Source of the DNA: Arthrobacter sp. Leaf337
Lineage (GTDB): Bacteria; Actinomycetota; Actinomycetes; Actinomycetales; Micrococcaceae
Assembly: GCF_001423745.1 (NCBI RefSeq)
Contig: NZ_LMPC01000004.1
Coordinates: forward strand, 149,391-213,390
Length of the DNA: 64,000 nucleotides
Direction: 5' to 3'
Shown: positions 53,442 to 64,000 of the stretch, in pieces
How the letters are laid out: the number at the start of each line of letters is the position of its first letter
Numbering within the stretch: the first letter of the stretch is position 1
The notes under the pieces: model-generated
The model's database searches: none
What the model saw: only the letters and a program-made list of their open reading frames with translations
Told to the model about the DNA's origin: nothing
Translations under genes and position numbers: made by a program

Positions 53442-54929
53442 CTAGCCGATGCCGATGGCTCCCGTCAGCATTCCGATACCGAGCATTACGAGGGAGACGA
53501 CGGCACTGCGCCACAGCACCTTCTTGTGGTGGTCTCCCAGGTCCACTTTGGCCAGGGAAACCAGGAGCAGGATTGCCGGGACCAGCGGGCTCTGCATGTG
53601 GAACGGCTGGCCGGTGATGGAGGCACGCGCCATCTCGGCGGCGCTGATGCCGTAGTGCGCTGCCGTCTCGCTCAGCACGGGGAGTACGCCGAAGTAGAAG
53701 GCATCGTTGCTCATGAAGAAGGTCATGGGGATGCTCAGGACACCGGTGATGACGGCCATCAGCGGACCCATGTCGGACGGAATGATCTGCACCAGCCACG
53801 CGGACATGGCTTCAACCATGCCGGTGCCGGTCAGCACGCCGGTGAGGACTGCCGCGGCCATGACCATGCTGACGACGGCGACGATCGACGGCGCGTGGGC
53901 CACGATCTGCGCGGCCTGGTCCTTGACGTGGGGGAAGTTGACCAGCAGGGCGATGGCCGAGCCCACCATGAAGACGTACGGCAGGGGCACGAGGTCCGCG
54001 ATGAGCATGCCCATCACGGCGATGGTCAGGCCCAGGTTGAACCACTGCAGCTTGGGGCGCAGGGTCTTGCGGTTGGGGTCAAGGGCGGTGTCGGCCATGG
54101 CGGTATCACTGTCGTCCACGAGCATCTCGGTGCGTTCCAGGACGGCGACGGAGGAACCTCCGACGGCGGGAGCCGGCGCAGTGCCGGAGCCCTTGCGTCC
54201 GCGGCCGGTTCCGGAACCGCCGGTGCCCGTACCGCCGTCGAACGTGCCGCCGTCGAACTTTTCTGCGGTGAACGGCTCTGCTGTGGACGGCGTTCCCCAG
54301 ATTTCAGGCCGGGTGGCGCGGAGGCGGTTGCGCTCCTGCAGGCCCAGCACCCAGGCGAAGACCAGGACGACGGCGAGGCCGGCGATCAGGGACGGGATCA
54401 TGGGGACGAAGACGTCGTTGACATCGATTTTCAGGGCGCTGGCGGCGCGGGCGGTGGGGCCGCCCCACGGCACGATGTTCATGGTGCCGTTGGCCAGGCC
54501 GGCCACGCAGGTGAGGACTACGGGGCTCATCTTCAGCCGGAGGTAGATAGGCAGCATGGCCGCGGTGGTGAGGATGAAGGTGGTGGAGCCGTCGCCGTCC
54601 AGGGACACTGCGGCGGCCAGGAGTGCGGTGCCGAGGACCACCTTCGCGGGGTCGTTGCCCAGCTTGCGGAGGATGAACCGCACCAGCGGGTCGAACAGCC
54701 CGACGTCGATCATCAGGCCGAAGTAGATGATGGCGAACATCAGCAGCGCGGCGGTGGACGTCATGGACTTCATCGAGTCCAGCACCATGTCCCCGATGCC
54801 CAGCCCCGCCCCGGCAAACAGCCCGAAGACGGTGGGGACGATGATCAGCGCCAGCACCGGCGTCAACTTCTTCGTCATGATCAGCACCATGAATACCGCG
54901 ATCATGGCGAATCCAAGTATTACCAGCAC
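53442..54929 (-). CDS. CitMHS-family citrate:metal transporter
   Basis: 495 aa with about 11-12 membrane helices and a Gly/Thr-rich central cytoplasmic loop near residues 235-270. The family pattern is seen in TKKLTPVLALIIVPTVFGLFAG near residue 20, AVSLDGDGSTTFILTTAAMLP near 106-126 and SNDAFYFGVLPVLSETAAHYG near 409-429. CitMHS carriers take up citrate complexed with Mg or Ca. The GTG start at 54929 has AAGGAG 6 nt upstream. The divergent CitA/CitB-type two-component system is its likely regulator. Confidence 0.9.
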   Translation of the reverse strand: MLVILGFAMIAVFMVLIMTKKLTPVLALIIVPTVFGLFAGAGLGIGDMVLDSMKSMTSTAALLMFAIIYFGLMIDVGLFDPLVRFILRKLGNDPAKVVLGTALLAAAVSLDGDGSTTFILTTAAMLPIYLRLKMSPVVLTCVAGLANGTMNIVPWGGPTARAASALKIDVNDVFVPMIPSLIAGLAVVLVFAWVLGLQERNRLRATRPEIWGTPSTAEPFTAEKFDGGTFDGGTGTGGSGTGRGRKGSGTAPAPAVGGSSVAVLERTEMLVDDSDTAMADTALDPNRKTLRPKLQWFNLGLTIAVMGMLIADLVPLPYVFMVGSAIALLVNFPHVKDQAAQIVAHAPSIVAVVSMVMAAAVLTGVLTGTGMVEAMSAWLVQIIPSDMGPLMAVITGVLSIPMTFFMSNDAFYFGVLPVLSETAAHYGISAAEMARASITGQPFHMQSPLVPAILLLVSLAKVDLGDHHKKVLWRSAVVSLVMLGIGMLTGAIGIG

Positions 54930-55046
54930 GGCCGGCTCCTTTGTCAGTCAATGGCACCACTCCGGTGTGATGCGCACTACAGACGTTAGAGTGGCCCGCG
55001 TCACGGCAGTGCCTTTGGCTCAATTGATTGGCATACTGCTTATTGG

Positions 55047-55059
55047 GAGCATTTTGCTC
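55047..55059. promoter_or_regulatory. Small dyad in the AT-rich divergent promoter of the citrate locus
   Basis: GAGCA-TTT-TGCTC sits in a locally AT-rich stretch (about 55015-55070) between the CitMHS and sensor-kinase genes, where the response regulator would be expected to bind. The assignment is positional only. Confidence 0.35.
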
Positions 55060-55106
55060 ATTTAGCTCAGCACCCCGCTCCGTCACAAAAACCCGTCAGG
55101 AGGGCA

Positions 55107-56879
55107 ATGAAGCGTCCGGCACCGAGGCAGCCCCTGCGGTTTTCCACCCAGACCCTACTGCTCCAGCTCGGGGTGGTTCTGCTCGTTGTGCTGCTCAGCG
55201 GCGCCGTGCATGCATGGCTGACGTACGAGCGGCTGGGCCGTGAAGCCGAAAACCAGGCGCTCACCCTGGCCCGCACCGTCGCCTCGGATCCCGCGGTCCG
55301 CCGCGAGGTCCAGGCCATCAGCCGCGAGGCGGGCACTCCCCCGGCATCGGTGCTGCTGGCCGGCCCCCTGATGGCGGTCGCCGAAGGCGCCCGGACCCGC
55401 ACCGGAGCCCTGTTTGTGGTGATTACGGATGAAACCGGCCTGCGGCTCGCGCACCCGGACGCCGAACGGCTCGGTGAAAAAGTCAGCACGGATCCCTCCG
55501 AAGCCCTCTCGGGCAAGGAGGTGACCACCCGGAACACCGGAACGCTGGGTCCCTCCGCGGGGGCCAAGGTGCCGGTTTTCGCCCCGGACTCGGACACCGT
55601 GGTGGGCGAGGTCAGCGTGGGGTATTCCACCGAGAACGTGGTCCAGAGCCTGGCCCGCGACATTACGCCCATCGCGCTGACGGCCGCCGGCTCGCTGCTG
55701 GCCGGAATCCTGGCCTCGTTCCTGCTGCGCCGCCGCCTGCAGCGGCTGACGCTGGGCTTGGAGCCGGAGGAGATCAGCACGCTGGTCCACGACCAGGTGG
55801 CGGTCCTCCAGGGCGTTGACGACGGCGTGATCGGCGTCTCCGCCGACGGCAGGATCAGCGTCTTCAACGCCGCCGCGCAGAGGCTCCTGGAGCAGCCGGA
55901 CCTTGCCGGCACGCCGTGGAAGCAGGCTCCGGTGCCGGAGCAGCTGAAGGCCCTGACCCTGCCCGACGCGGCCGAGGCCGACGCCGTCGAAGTCATCGCC
56001 GGTGCCCGCGTCCTGGTGGCCAGTGCCCGCAAGGCGCTGCACCGGCAGGAAGACCTGGGCTGGGTGGTGATGCTCCGCGACCGTACCGAGCTCCAGCACC
56101 TGACGCGCCAGCTGGATGCCGTGGGGACCATGTCCACCGCGCTGCGGGCGCAGCGCCACGAATTCGCCAACCAGCTGCACACCATCGCCGGGTTCATGAG
56201 CATCGGGCAGCACCAGCAGGCCCGCGACTACCTGGCGCGCCTGGCCGCCACCGGCCCGCTGAAGTTCCCGGTGGACCAGGCCGAACTGCTCCAGGACCCG
56301 TACCTGCAGGCGTTCGTCGGCGCCAAGGGCGTCGAGGCGGACGAACGCGGCGTGACGCTGCGGATCGGCCCCGAAACCCTGGTGCGCGGCCAGGTCACCG
56401 AGCCGCAGGACGTCACCACAGTGTTGGGGAACCTGATTGACAACGCCGTGAACGCCGCCGTCGCCGGCTCCGCGGCGGAGCGCTGGGTGGAAGTGGAACT
56501 GCTGGACGAACCGGGGCCCGACGGCGGCACGCTGCACATCGTTGTCGCGGACTCCGGCGACGGCCTGGCCACCGGCCAGCCTGGCGAAACAGGGGCGGTT
56601 GCGGCGGACACAGTGTTCGCCGAGGGATATACGACGTCGGTGCGGCCGGCGCGTGCCGGCGGCGGGCAGGGGCTGGGGCTGGCCCTGGCCCGGCAGCTCG
56701 CGCGCCGGCGCGGCGGGGACGTCCGGGTCCTGGAGCCCGGCTCCCCCGGCGGCCCGGGCGCCGTATTTATGGCGACGCTGCCGCGGACCACCGCCGACTC
56801 GTCCGGGGCGGGTTCATCCGGGGCGGGTTCGCCCCGGGCGGGGACCGAAAACACAGTTGGAGAGGACAACCATGCCTGA
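55107..56879 (+). CDS. CitA/DcuS-type sensor histidine kinase
   Basis: 590 aa. Two membrane helices (about 20-40 and 190-210) enclose a periplasmic-type PASp/CHASE sensor domain with the DcuS-like pattern GALFVVITDETGLRLAHPDAERLG near 107-130. A cytoplasmic PAS follows near 230-330, then a SpoOB-type dimerisation helix with the phospho-acceptor His in LRAQRHEFANQLHTIAGF near 348-365, and the ATPase domain with N-box NLIDNAVNAAV near 441. The C-terminal 25 residues are Ser/Gly repeats. The AGGAGGG ribosome site is strong. It overlaps its response regulator gene by 8 nt. Confidence 0.92.
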   Translation: MKRPAPRQPLRFSTQTLLLQLGVVLLVVLLSGAVHAWLTYERLGREAENQALTLARTVASDPAVRREVQAISREAGTPPASVLLAGPLMAVAEGARTRTGALFVVITDETGLRLAHPDAERLGEKVSTDPSEALSGKEVTTRNTGTLGPSAGAKVPVFAPDSDTVVGEVSVGYSTENVVQSLARDITPIALTAAGSLLAGILASFLLRRRLQRLTLGLEPEEISTLVHDQVAVLQGVDDGVIGVSADGRISVFNAAAQRLLEQPDLAGTPWKQAPVPEQLKALTLPDAAEADAVEVIAGARVLVASARKALHRQEDLGWVVMLRDRTELQHLTRQLDAVGTMSTALRAQRHEFANQLHTIAGFMSIGQHQQARDYLARLAATGPLKFPVDQAELLQDPYLQAFVGAKGVEADERGVTLRIGPETLVRGQVTEPQDVTTVLGNLIDNAVNAAVAGSAAERWVEVELLDEPGPDGGTLHIVVADSGDGLATGQPGETGAVAADTVFAEGYTTSVRPARAGGGQGLGLALARQLARRRGGDVRVLEPGSPGGPGAVFMATLPRTTADSSGAGSSGAGSPRAGTENTVGEDNHA

Positions 56880-57534
56880 CGATCTCAGGGTGCTGATTGT
56901 GGATGACGATTTCCACGTCGCCAAGCTGCACGCGGCTTATGTGGATTCGGTGGCGGGTTTTATGGCACTCCCGCCCGCGGGTTCGGCGTCGCTGGCGCTG
57001 CAGGCCATCCACAGCCTGCGCCCCGACCTGGTGCTGCTGGATGTGTACCTGCCCGATGCGTCCGGCCTTGACCTGCTCGGGCAGCTGGACGTGGACACAA
57101 TGATCCTGAGTGCGGCGTCGGACGCGGCGTCTTTGCGGGTGGCATTCCGCCGTGGCGCCCTGGGCTACCTGCTGAAGCCGTTCACGGCCGAGTCCCTGTC
57201 GCAGCAGCTCCGCTCCTATGCCCGGTACCGGCGGATCCTGTCCCAGCCGGGTGCGCTGGACCAGGACACGGTGGAACGCGCCAAACGCTCGCTGATCCCC
57301 GGCGACGTCACCCCGTCCGCCAAGCCGCGCTCCGCCACGGAGGCGGCAGTGCTCGAATCGCTGGAACCCGGGGAGCAGTACTCGGCAGCCGAAGTGGCAG
57401 GACGCGTCGGGGTATCCCGGGCCACCGCCCAGCGGTACCTGTCCTCACTGGCGGACGACGGCGCCGTCGACATCCAGCTGCGCTACGGAACCACAGGCCG
57501 CCCGGAACACCGCTACGGCCTTCCGGCGAAATAG
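56872..57534 (+). CDS. CitB/DpiA-type response regulator
   Basis: 220 aa. The receiver domain has the acidic pair in RVLIVDDDFHVAKLH (residues 5-19), the phospho-accepting Asp in LVLLDVYLPDASGLDLL near 51-67 and the conserved Lys in LGYLLKPFTAES near 99-110. The C-terminal helix-turn-helix is in AAEVAGRVGVSRATAQRYLSSL near 173-194, as in CitB/DctR-type regulators. The ATG at 56872 overlaps the kinase stop codon, indicating tight coupling. Presumed target: the divergent CitMHS gene. Confidence 0.92.
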   Translation: MPDDLRVLIVDDDFHVAKLHAAYVDSVAGFMALPPAGSASLALQAIHSLRPDLVLLDVYLPDASGLDLLGQLDVDTMILSAASDAASLRVAFRRGALGYLLKPFTAESLSQQLRSYARYRRILSQPGALDQDTVERAKRSLIPGDVTPSAKPRSATEAAVLESLEPGEQYSAAEVAGRVGVSRATAQRYLSSLADDGAVDIQLRYGTTGRPEHRYGLPAK

Positions 57535-57545
57535 TCCCCACAGCC

Positions 57546-57596
57546 AGCGCGAACGGACACTTGAGGCCCGGGCCTCAAGTGTCCGTTCGCGCTTTT
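57546..57596 (+). terminator. 48-bp perfect palindrome and terminator after the response regulator
   Basis: The 24-bp arm starting AGCGCGAACGGACACTTGAG meets its exact reverse complement with no spacer (57546-57593), followed on the plus strand by TTT. It lies 11 bp after the response regulator stop and between convergent genes. The perfect symmetry is well beyond what termination needs. Confidence 0.85.
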
Positions 57597-57605
57597 GGGA
57601 ATCTG

Positions 57606-57989
57606 CTAGCTGGCGCTCTTCTGGGCCACGAGTTCGATCTCGACGAGCATTTTGGGGTCGAGGAACGGCAGCACGTGGACCAGGGACAGCGTCGGGCGGA
57701 TCTCGCCGAACACTTCACCGTGCGCGCGGCCGGCGTCTTCCCACTTGCTGATGTCCGTCAGGTAGAGCTTGGACTGCACGACGTCCTCGTAGGCGAACCC
57801 GGCTTCTGCCAGGACGGCACCAAGCTTTTCGAGGATGAACTTTGTCTGGGTGTAGAAGTCCTCGCCCACGATTCCGTTGTCCCCGCTCGCCGCAGTGGCG
57901 GAAATGTACAGGGTGTTGTCCACCTGCACGGCCCGGGAATAGCCGAGGGTCTGCTCCCACAAGGAGCCGGAGCCGAATGTCTTGCGCAT
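57606..57989 (-). CDS. RidA-family protein
   Basis: 127 aa of the YjgF/YER057c/UK114 family, trimeric enzymes that hydrolyse reactive enamine/imine intermediates from PLP enzymes. The pattern LGYSRAVQVDNTLYISATAA near residues 15-34 and YEDVVQSKLYLTDISKWEDA near 67-86 is family-typical. The Arg that binds the carboxylate in authentic RidA is not clearly placed, so it may be another RidA subgroup. It stands alone between convergent and codirectional genes. Confidence 0.88.
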   Translation of the reverse strand: MRKTFGSGSLWEQTLGYSRAVQVDNTLYISATAASGDNGIVGEDFYTQTKFILEKLGAVLAEAGFAYEDVVQSKLYLTDISKWEDAGRAHGEVFGEIRPTLSLVHVLPFLDPKMLVEIELVAQKSAS

Positions 57990-58036
57990 GGGTGTGCCTT
58001 TCGATGGTGCCTGGATTCGGCACCACTTTAGGGCGG

Positions 58037-58540
58037 CTACACGTCGAGCCGGTAAACCAGCAGCTTTATGTCGGTGTCCGAGACGAACCAGTCGCGCTCG
58101 GGAACGCGCTGGAAGCCTGTCTTGCGGTACAGCCCGTGGGCGCTTTCCCAGGTCCGGCCGGTGGTCAGGGCCACGGCCTTGACTCCGTCCAGCGACTTCG
58201 CATGCGCAATGATCGCCTCGACCATGGCCTTGCCGGCGCCGCTGCGCTGCACCGACGGATCCACTACCAGCATGCGGAATTCGAGTTCGTCGGGCAGTGC
58301 GATGTCCGCAAACGGTTCACCGGCGACGGCGAGGGTCACCGAACCGACGATGTGCCCCGCCCGCTCGGCTACCCAGATGGTGGCCTGCCGTGCCCGTGTG
58401 GCGACATCCTGGATCTGCTGCATGTAAGGGTGGTCGGCACTCGCGAAGTAGCCCGCGGCGAGGTAGGCGTCCCGCGTAATGCGGGCCACGGCGTCGAAAT
58501 CTGCCGGGATGGCGGGGCGAATGAGGATCTGCGAATGCAC
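58037..58540 (-). CDS. GNAT-family N-acetyltransferase
   Basis: 167 aa, single GNAT domain. Motif A is FRMLVVDPSVQRSGAGKAMVEAII near residues 87-110 (Q/RxxGxG/A acetyl-CoA loop), and the C-terminal strand pair includes ALTTGRTWESAHGLYRKTGF near 125-144. The substrate is unknown. It follows the RidA gene's upstream region on the same strand with a 47-bp gap, so its transcript may continue into ridA. Confidence 0.88.
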   Translation of the reverse strand: MHSQILIRPAIPADFDAVARITRDAYLAAGYFASADHPYMQQIQDVATRARQATIWVAERAGHIVGSVTLAVAGEPFADIALPDELEFRMLVVDPSVQRSGAGKAMVEAIIAHAKSLDGVKAVALTTGRTWESAHGLYRKTGFQRVPERDWFVSDTDIKLLVYRLDV

Positions 58541-58650
58541 TTATCCATGGTAGTCGCCGGCACCACTCCGTGCGCCCGAAAAGGCCGTTTCCGTGACTCA
58601 ACTATCACTATGCGCTGAACCGCTCCGGGCGTGCCGAGTCGCCTCCCGGG

Positions 58651-58720
58651 GTTGCGTTCTGTGTCCGGGTATTGCCCAGTGTTGCCCGGCATTGCCCCGT
58701 ATTTCCGGGCGTTGCCCCAG
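58651..58720. repeat. 10-bp phased repeats upstream of the LLM monooxygenase gene
   Basis: From 58671 five units follow at exact 10-bp steps: ATTGCCCAGT, GTTGCCCGGC, ATTGCCCCGT, ATTTCCGGGC, GTTGCCCCAG. Two weaker units (GTTGCGTTCT, GTGTCCGGGT) precede them at 58651. The array ends 95 bp before the ATG. One-helical-turn spacing suggests cooperative protein binding or DNA curvature. Confidence 0.7.
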
Positions 58721-58815
58721 TGGTCGGCGGCACTGGCCCGTCGCCGCGGGGCTGTGGTTGATTGGCACCACCGACGCCGGCAACCGACACCGCCCCGACA
58801 GACAGGACCACTCCC

Positions 58816-60177
58816 ATGGCACGCACCCAGCGCACACTGCACCTCAATGCATTCCTCATGAGCACCGGCCACCACGAAGCCTCCTGGCGGCTGCCCGAAA
58901 GCAACCCCCGGGCCACCACGGACATCAGCCACTACCGCAACCTCGCCCGGATTGCCGAGCGCGGCACGTTCGATTCCATCTTCTTCGCCGACTCGCCCGT
59001 GATCTTCGGCCACGTGGGCCGCCGGCCGGCCGGCAAGCTCGAACCCACGGTGCTGCTGACCGCCATCGCCGCGGCCACCGAGAAGATCGGCCTCATTGCC
59101 ACGGCGTCCACCACCTACAACGATCCGTTCAACCTCGCCAGGCGCTTTGCCTCCGTGGACTTCGTCAGTGGCGGGCGTGCCGGCTGGAACGTCGTCACCA
59201 CTGCAGGGCCCGACGCCGCGCGGAACTTCGGGGTCGACGACCAGCCTGCGCACGCCAGCCGTTATGAGCGGGCAGCAGAGTTCCTGGACGTCACCGGCAA
59301 GCTGTGGGACAGCTGGGATGACGACGCCGTTGTGGCGGACAAGGAGGCCGGAGTGTGGGCCGATCCGGACAAGGTCCGGGCGATCGACCACGTGGGCAAG
59401 CATTTCAGCGTGCGCGGGCCGCTCAACGTTCCGAGGTCGCCGCAGGGATACCCGCTGATCGTCCAGGCGGGCTCTTCCGAAGACGGCAAGGGCCTGGCTG
59501 CCCTCTACGCTGAGGCCGTGTTCACCGCCCAACAGACCCTCGAGGACGCCCAGGACTTCTACGCCGACCTCAAGGCGCGCACCGCGGCGGCCGGACGCGA
59601 CCCCGAGGGTATCAAGATCCTTCCGGGCATCGTGCCTGTGGTGGCCGGCACGGAAGCCGAGGCCAAAAAGCTGGAACGTGAGCTCGACGATCTGATCCGT
59701 CCGGAATATGCACGGATCGAACTGGCGAAGACCCTGGGCGTCAGCCCCGAAGACCTGCCGCTGGACCGGCAGCTGCCGGCGGACCTCCCCGATGAGGATT
59801 TCATCCAGGGAGCGAAAAGCCGTTACACGCTGATCGTGGAGCTTGCCCGCCGCGAACGGCTCACGGTGCGCCAGCTGATCGGACGCCTCGGCGGCGGCCG
59901 CGGGCACCGTACGTCCTCGGGAACACCCGAGCAGGTGGCCGATGCCATCCAGCTCTGGTTTGAAAACGGCGCAGCCGACGGCTTCAACATCATGCCCGCA
60001 GTGCTCCCCTCAGGGCTGGAGGCCTTCGTGGACCACGTGGTTCCGGTCCTGCGGCAGCGCGGCCTGTTCCGCACCGAGTACACGGCCGACACGCTGCGCG
60101 GGCACTACGGGCTGGAGCGGCCGCTCAACCGTTACTCCGGTGCCGCCGGGCTGGCGGCCGCGCGCGCCCAGGCCTAA
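58816..60177 (+). CDS. LLM-class flavin-dependent monooxygenase (NtaA/SnaA/DszA type)
   Basis: About 453 aa, FMN-dependent and expected to need a separate flavin reductase. NtaA/DszA features are seen: TLHLNAFLMSTGHHEASWR at the N-terminus, FDSIFFADSPVIFG near residue 52, the SGGRAGWNVVTTAGPDAARNFG stretch near 116-137 and QAGSSEDGKGLAALYAEAVF near 218-237. Relatives oxidise nitrilotriacetate, dibenzothiophene sulfone, alkanesulfonates or other xenobiotics; the substrate is unknown. The ATG at 58816 is chosen from alignment-type reasoning; an in-frame ATG 54 nt upstream adds a Thr/Pro-rich stretch. Confidence 0.9.
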   Translation: MARTQRTLHLNAFLMSTGHHEASWRLPESNPRATTDISHYRNLARIAERGTFDSIFFADSPVIFGHVGRRPAGKLEPTVLLTAIAAATEKIGLIATASTTYNDPFNLARRFASVDFVSGGRAGWNVVTTAGPDAARNFGVDDQPAHASRYERAAEFLDVTGKLWDSWDDDAVVADKEAGVWADPDKVRAIDHVGKHFSVRGPLNVPRSPQGYPLIVQAGSSEDGKGLAALYAEAVFTAQQTLEDAQDFYADLKARTAAAGRDPEGIKILPGIVPVVAGTEAEAKKLERELDDLIRPEYARIELAKTLGVSPEDLPLDRQLPADLPDEDFIQGAKSRYTLIVELARRERLTVRQLIGRLGGGRGHRTSSGTPEQVADAIQLWFENGAADGFNIMPAVLPSGLEAFVDHVVPVLRQRGLFRTEYTADTLRGHYGLERPLNRYSGAAGLAAARAQA

Positions 60178-60179
60178 GC

Positions 60180-63391
<3,212 letters not shown>

Positions 63392-63406
63392 TTACAAGGG
63401 CAGGCC

Positions 63407-63525
63407 GTTCCTAGCGGGAAGCCTCTTCCTGCTGGGCGGCGTTCTTGGTTGCCTGCTTGCCGGCTTCCTCCAGCGCCTGGGCCACCTTGGCCAGGGCCGT
63501 CACGTGCGAACCGGACCATTCGCTG
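63407..63525 (-). pseudogene. Duplicated 3' fragment of the WXG100 gene
   Basis: These 119 bp are identical to 63595-63713. They encode the last 37 residues and stop of the WXG100 protein (SEWSGSHVTALAKVAQ onward) and its first downstream bases, but no start codon or N-terminal half. The terminator hairpin at 63347-63382 follows this copy, suggesting that this is the original 3' end position. Read with its upstream neighbour it would be an orphan C-terminal tip. Confidence 0.85.
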
Positions 63526-63526
63526 G

Positions 63527-63598
63527 CGCGGCAGCGTGGTCTCGCTGATGTGCGACGCCGGAGACCGGTACGCCGGCAGCTACTACAACGAGGAGTTC
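63527..63598 (+). pseudogene. C-terminal fragment of a cysteine-synthase-family gene
   Basis: The spacer between the two 119-bp copies translates on the plus strand as RGSVVSLMCDAGDRYAGSYY followed by NEEF. This resembles the C-terminal tip of PLP-dependent cysteine synthase (CysK2-like) proteins, which typically read GSVVTLLCDSGERY..TYY. Nothing upstream continues the frame as a cysteine synthase, and downstream it runs into the repeat. It is therefore a stranded fragment; identification rests on a short motif. Confidence 0.55.
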
Positions 63599-63862
63599 CT
63601 AGCGGGAAGCCTCTTCCTGCTGGGCGGCGTTCTTGGTTGCCTGCTTGCCGGCTTCCTCCAGCGCCTGGGCCACCTTGGCCAGGGCCGTCACGTGCGAACC
63701 GGACCATTCGCTGCGGAACTTCTCCGCATCCGGACCCTTCCAGTCCGTGCCGTTAAGAGCCTTCGTCAGCTGCGACTTGGTCTTCTCGATCTCGGACGAA
63801 CCAGCCTGAAGCTTGGTTCCGAGCGCCTTGAGCTGAACAATGTCTGCACCCCAAATAGCCAT
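63599..63862 (-). CDS. WXG100-family (EsxA/B-like) protein
   Basis: 87 aa forming a helix-turn-helix hairpin with the turn motif WKG at residues 41-43. The helices are MAIWGADIVQLKALGTKLQA onward and SEWSGSHVTALAKVAQALEE onward. WXG100 proteins are secreted as dimers by type VII (ESX-like) systems. The ATG at 63862 has AAGGAG 7 nt upstream. No secretion ATPase is in the window. The C-terminal half of the gene is repeated exactly 188 bp downstream. Confidence 0.9.
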   Translation of the reverse strand: MAIWGADIVQLKALGTKLQAGSSEIEKTKSQLTKALNGTDWKGPDAEKFRSEWSGSHVTALAKVAQALEEAGKQATKNAAQQEEASR

Positions 63863-64000
63863 TAGTTTTCTCCTTCAGTCAACGGACCCGATCCGATCGG
63901 CATCCCCAGCGGCCCCCGGCTCATCCGGAAGATCCATTACCTAGAAACTATCCCGCGGCCCGACACTCCGTCGATGGGCACCGCTCCCCATGCAGCCCTG

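Noticed and set aside
63449..63865. 138-codon plus-strand frame running through both 119-bp copies
   Set aside because: It is mostly antisense WXG100 sequence; only the 24 codons in the spacer resemble a known protein family.

Overview
The window is high-GC actinobacterial chromosome, most likely from an Arthrobacter/Pseudarthrobacter-type member of the Micrococcaceae. The basis is codon use, the rpsB-tsf-pyrH-frr order, the GatCAB operon, two SAM-IV riboswitches, a WXG100 protein, a DUF222/HNH relic and many GTG or leaderless starts. No prophage, plasmid origin, CRISPR array or intact insertion sequence was seen. Genus is inferred from general resemblance, not from a search.

Layout. 1-3.7 kb: translation cluster on the minus strand, rpsB (long structured leader), tsf, pyrH and a truncated frr. 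3.8-11.9 kb: an M23-type secreted protein, a glutaryl-CoA-dehydrogenase-like enzyme with a TetR-type palindrome in its promoter, a CAT tRNA, an envelope-flavoured minus-strand set (holin-like protein, CDP-alcohol phosphatidyltransferase, DMT transporter, GT4 glycosyltransferase), a Bcr/CflA exporter and two small unknown proteins. 12-18.4 kb: two tRNA-Asn genes, then yibE/F-dusB-dgt-dnaG. 18.4-30.6 kb: an FAD oxidoreductase, a hydrolase/DUF1295/PlsC operon, an AtoE-type transporter, glyS with a GNAT gene, a DUF606 transporter, an S4 protein, a divergent esterase/SGNH pair sharing a large palindrome, and a winged-helix protein followed by 14-bp tandem repeats. 31.2-32.3 kb: a decayed DUF222-HNH gene.

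32.4-38.6 kb is a catabolic module: mmsB-mmsA diverge from a LysR regulator, and an MHS-type transporter plus alcohol dehydrogenase form a second operon. A perfect 11+11 bp palindrome between mmsB and lysR recurs in degenerate form about 65 bp upstream of the predicted transporter transcription start, so one LysR protein may control both operons. 38.6-41.5 kb: metX and metY, each behind its own SAM-IV riboswitch with an identical TAGACT -10 box 7 nt upstream of the aptamer. 41.6-49.8 kb: a VOC protein, a CPBP-like membrane protein, a histidine phosphatase, and a tdh-kbl-DAO-hutI amino-acid catabolic run divergent from another LysR gene. 49.8-53.3 kb: gatC-gatA-gatB. 53.4-57.5 kb: a CitMHS transporter divergent from a CitA/CitB-type two-component system. 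57.6-63.3 kb: RidA, GNAT, an LLM monooxygenase preceded by 10-bp phased repeats, an inositol-phosphatase-family enzyme and ligA.

The oddest locus is 63.4-63.9 kb. The 3' part of a WXG100 gene is repeated as an exact 119-bp copy 188 bp away, and the 69 bp between the copies encodes, on the opposite strand, what looks like the C-terminal tip of a cysteine-synthase-family enzyme. This is a rearrangement scar, or an assembly artefact that needs excluding. Several intergenic regions also carry long near-perfect palindromes that may be genus-specific repeat families.
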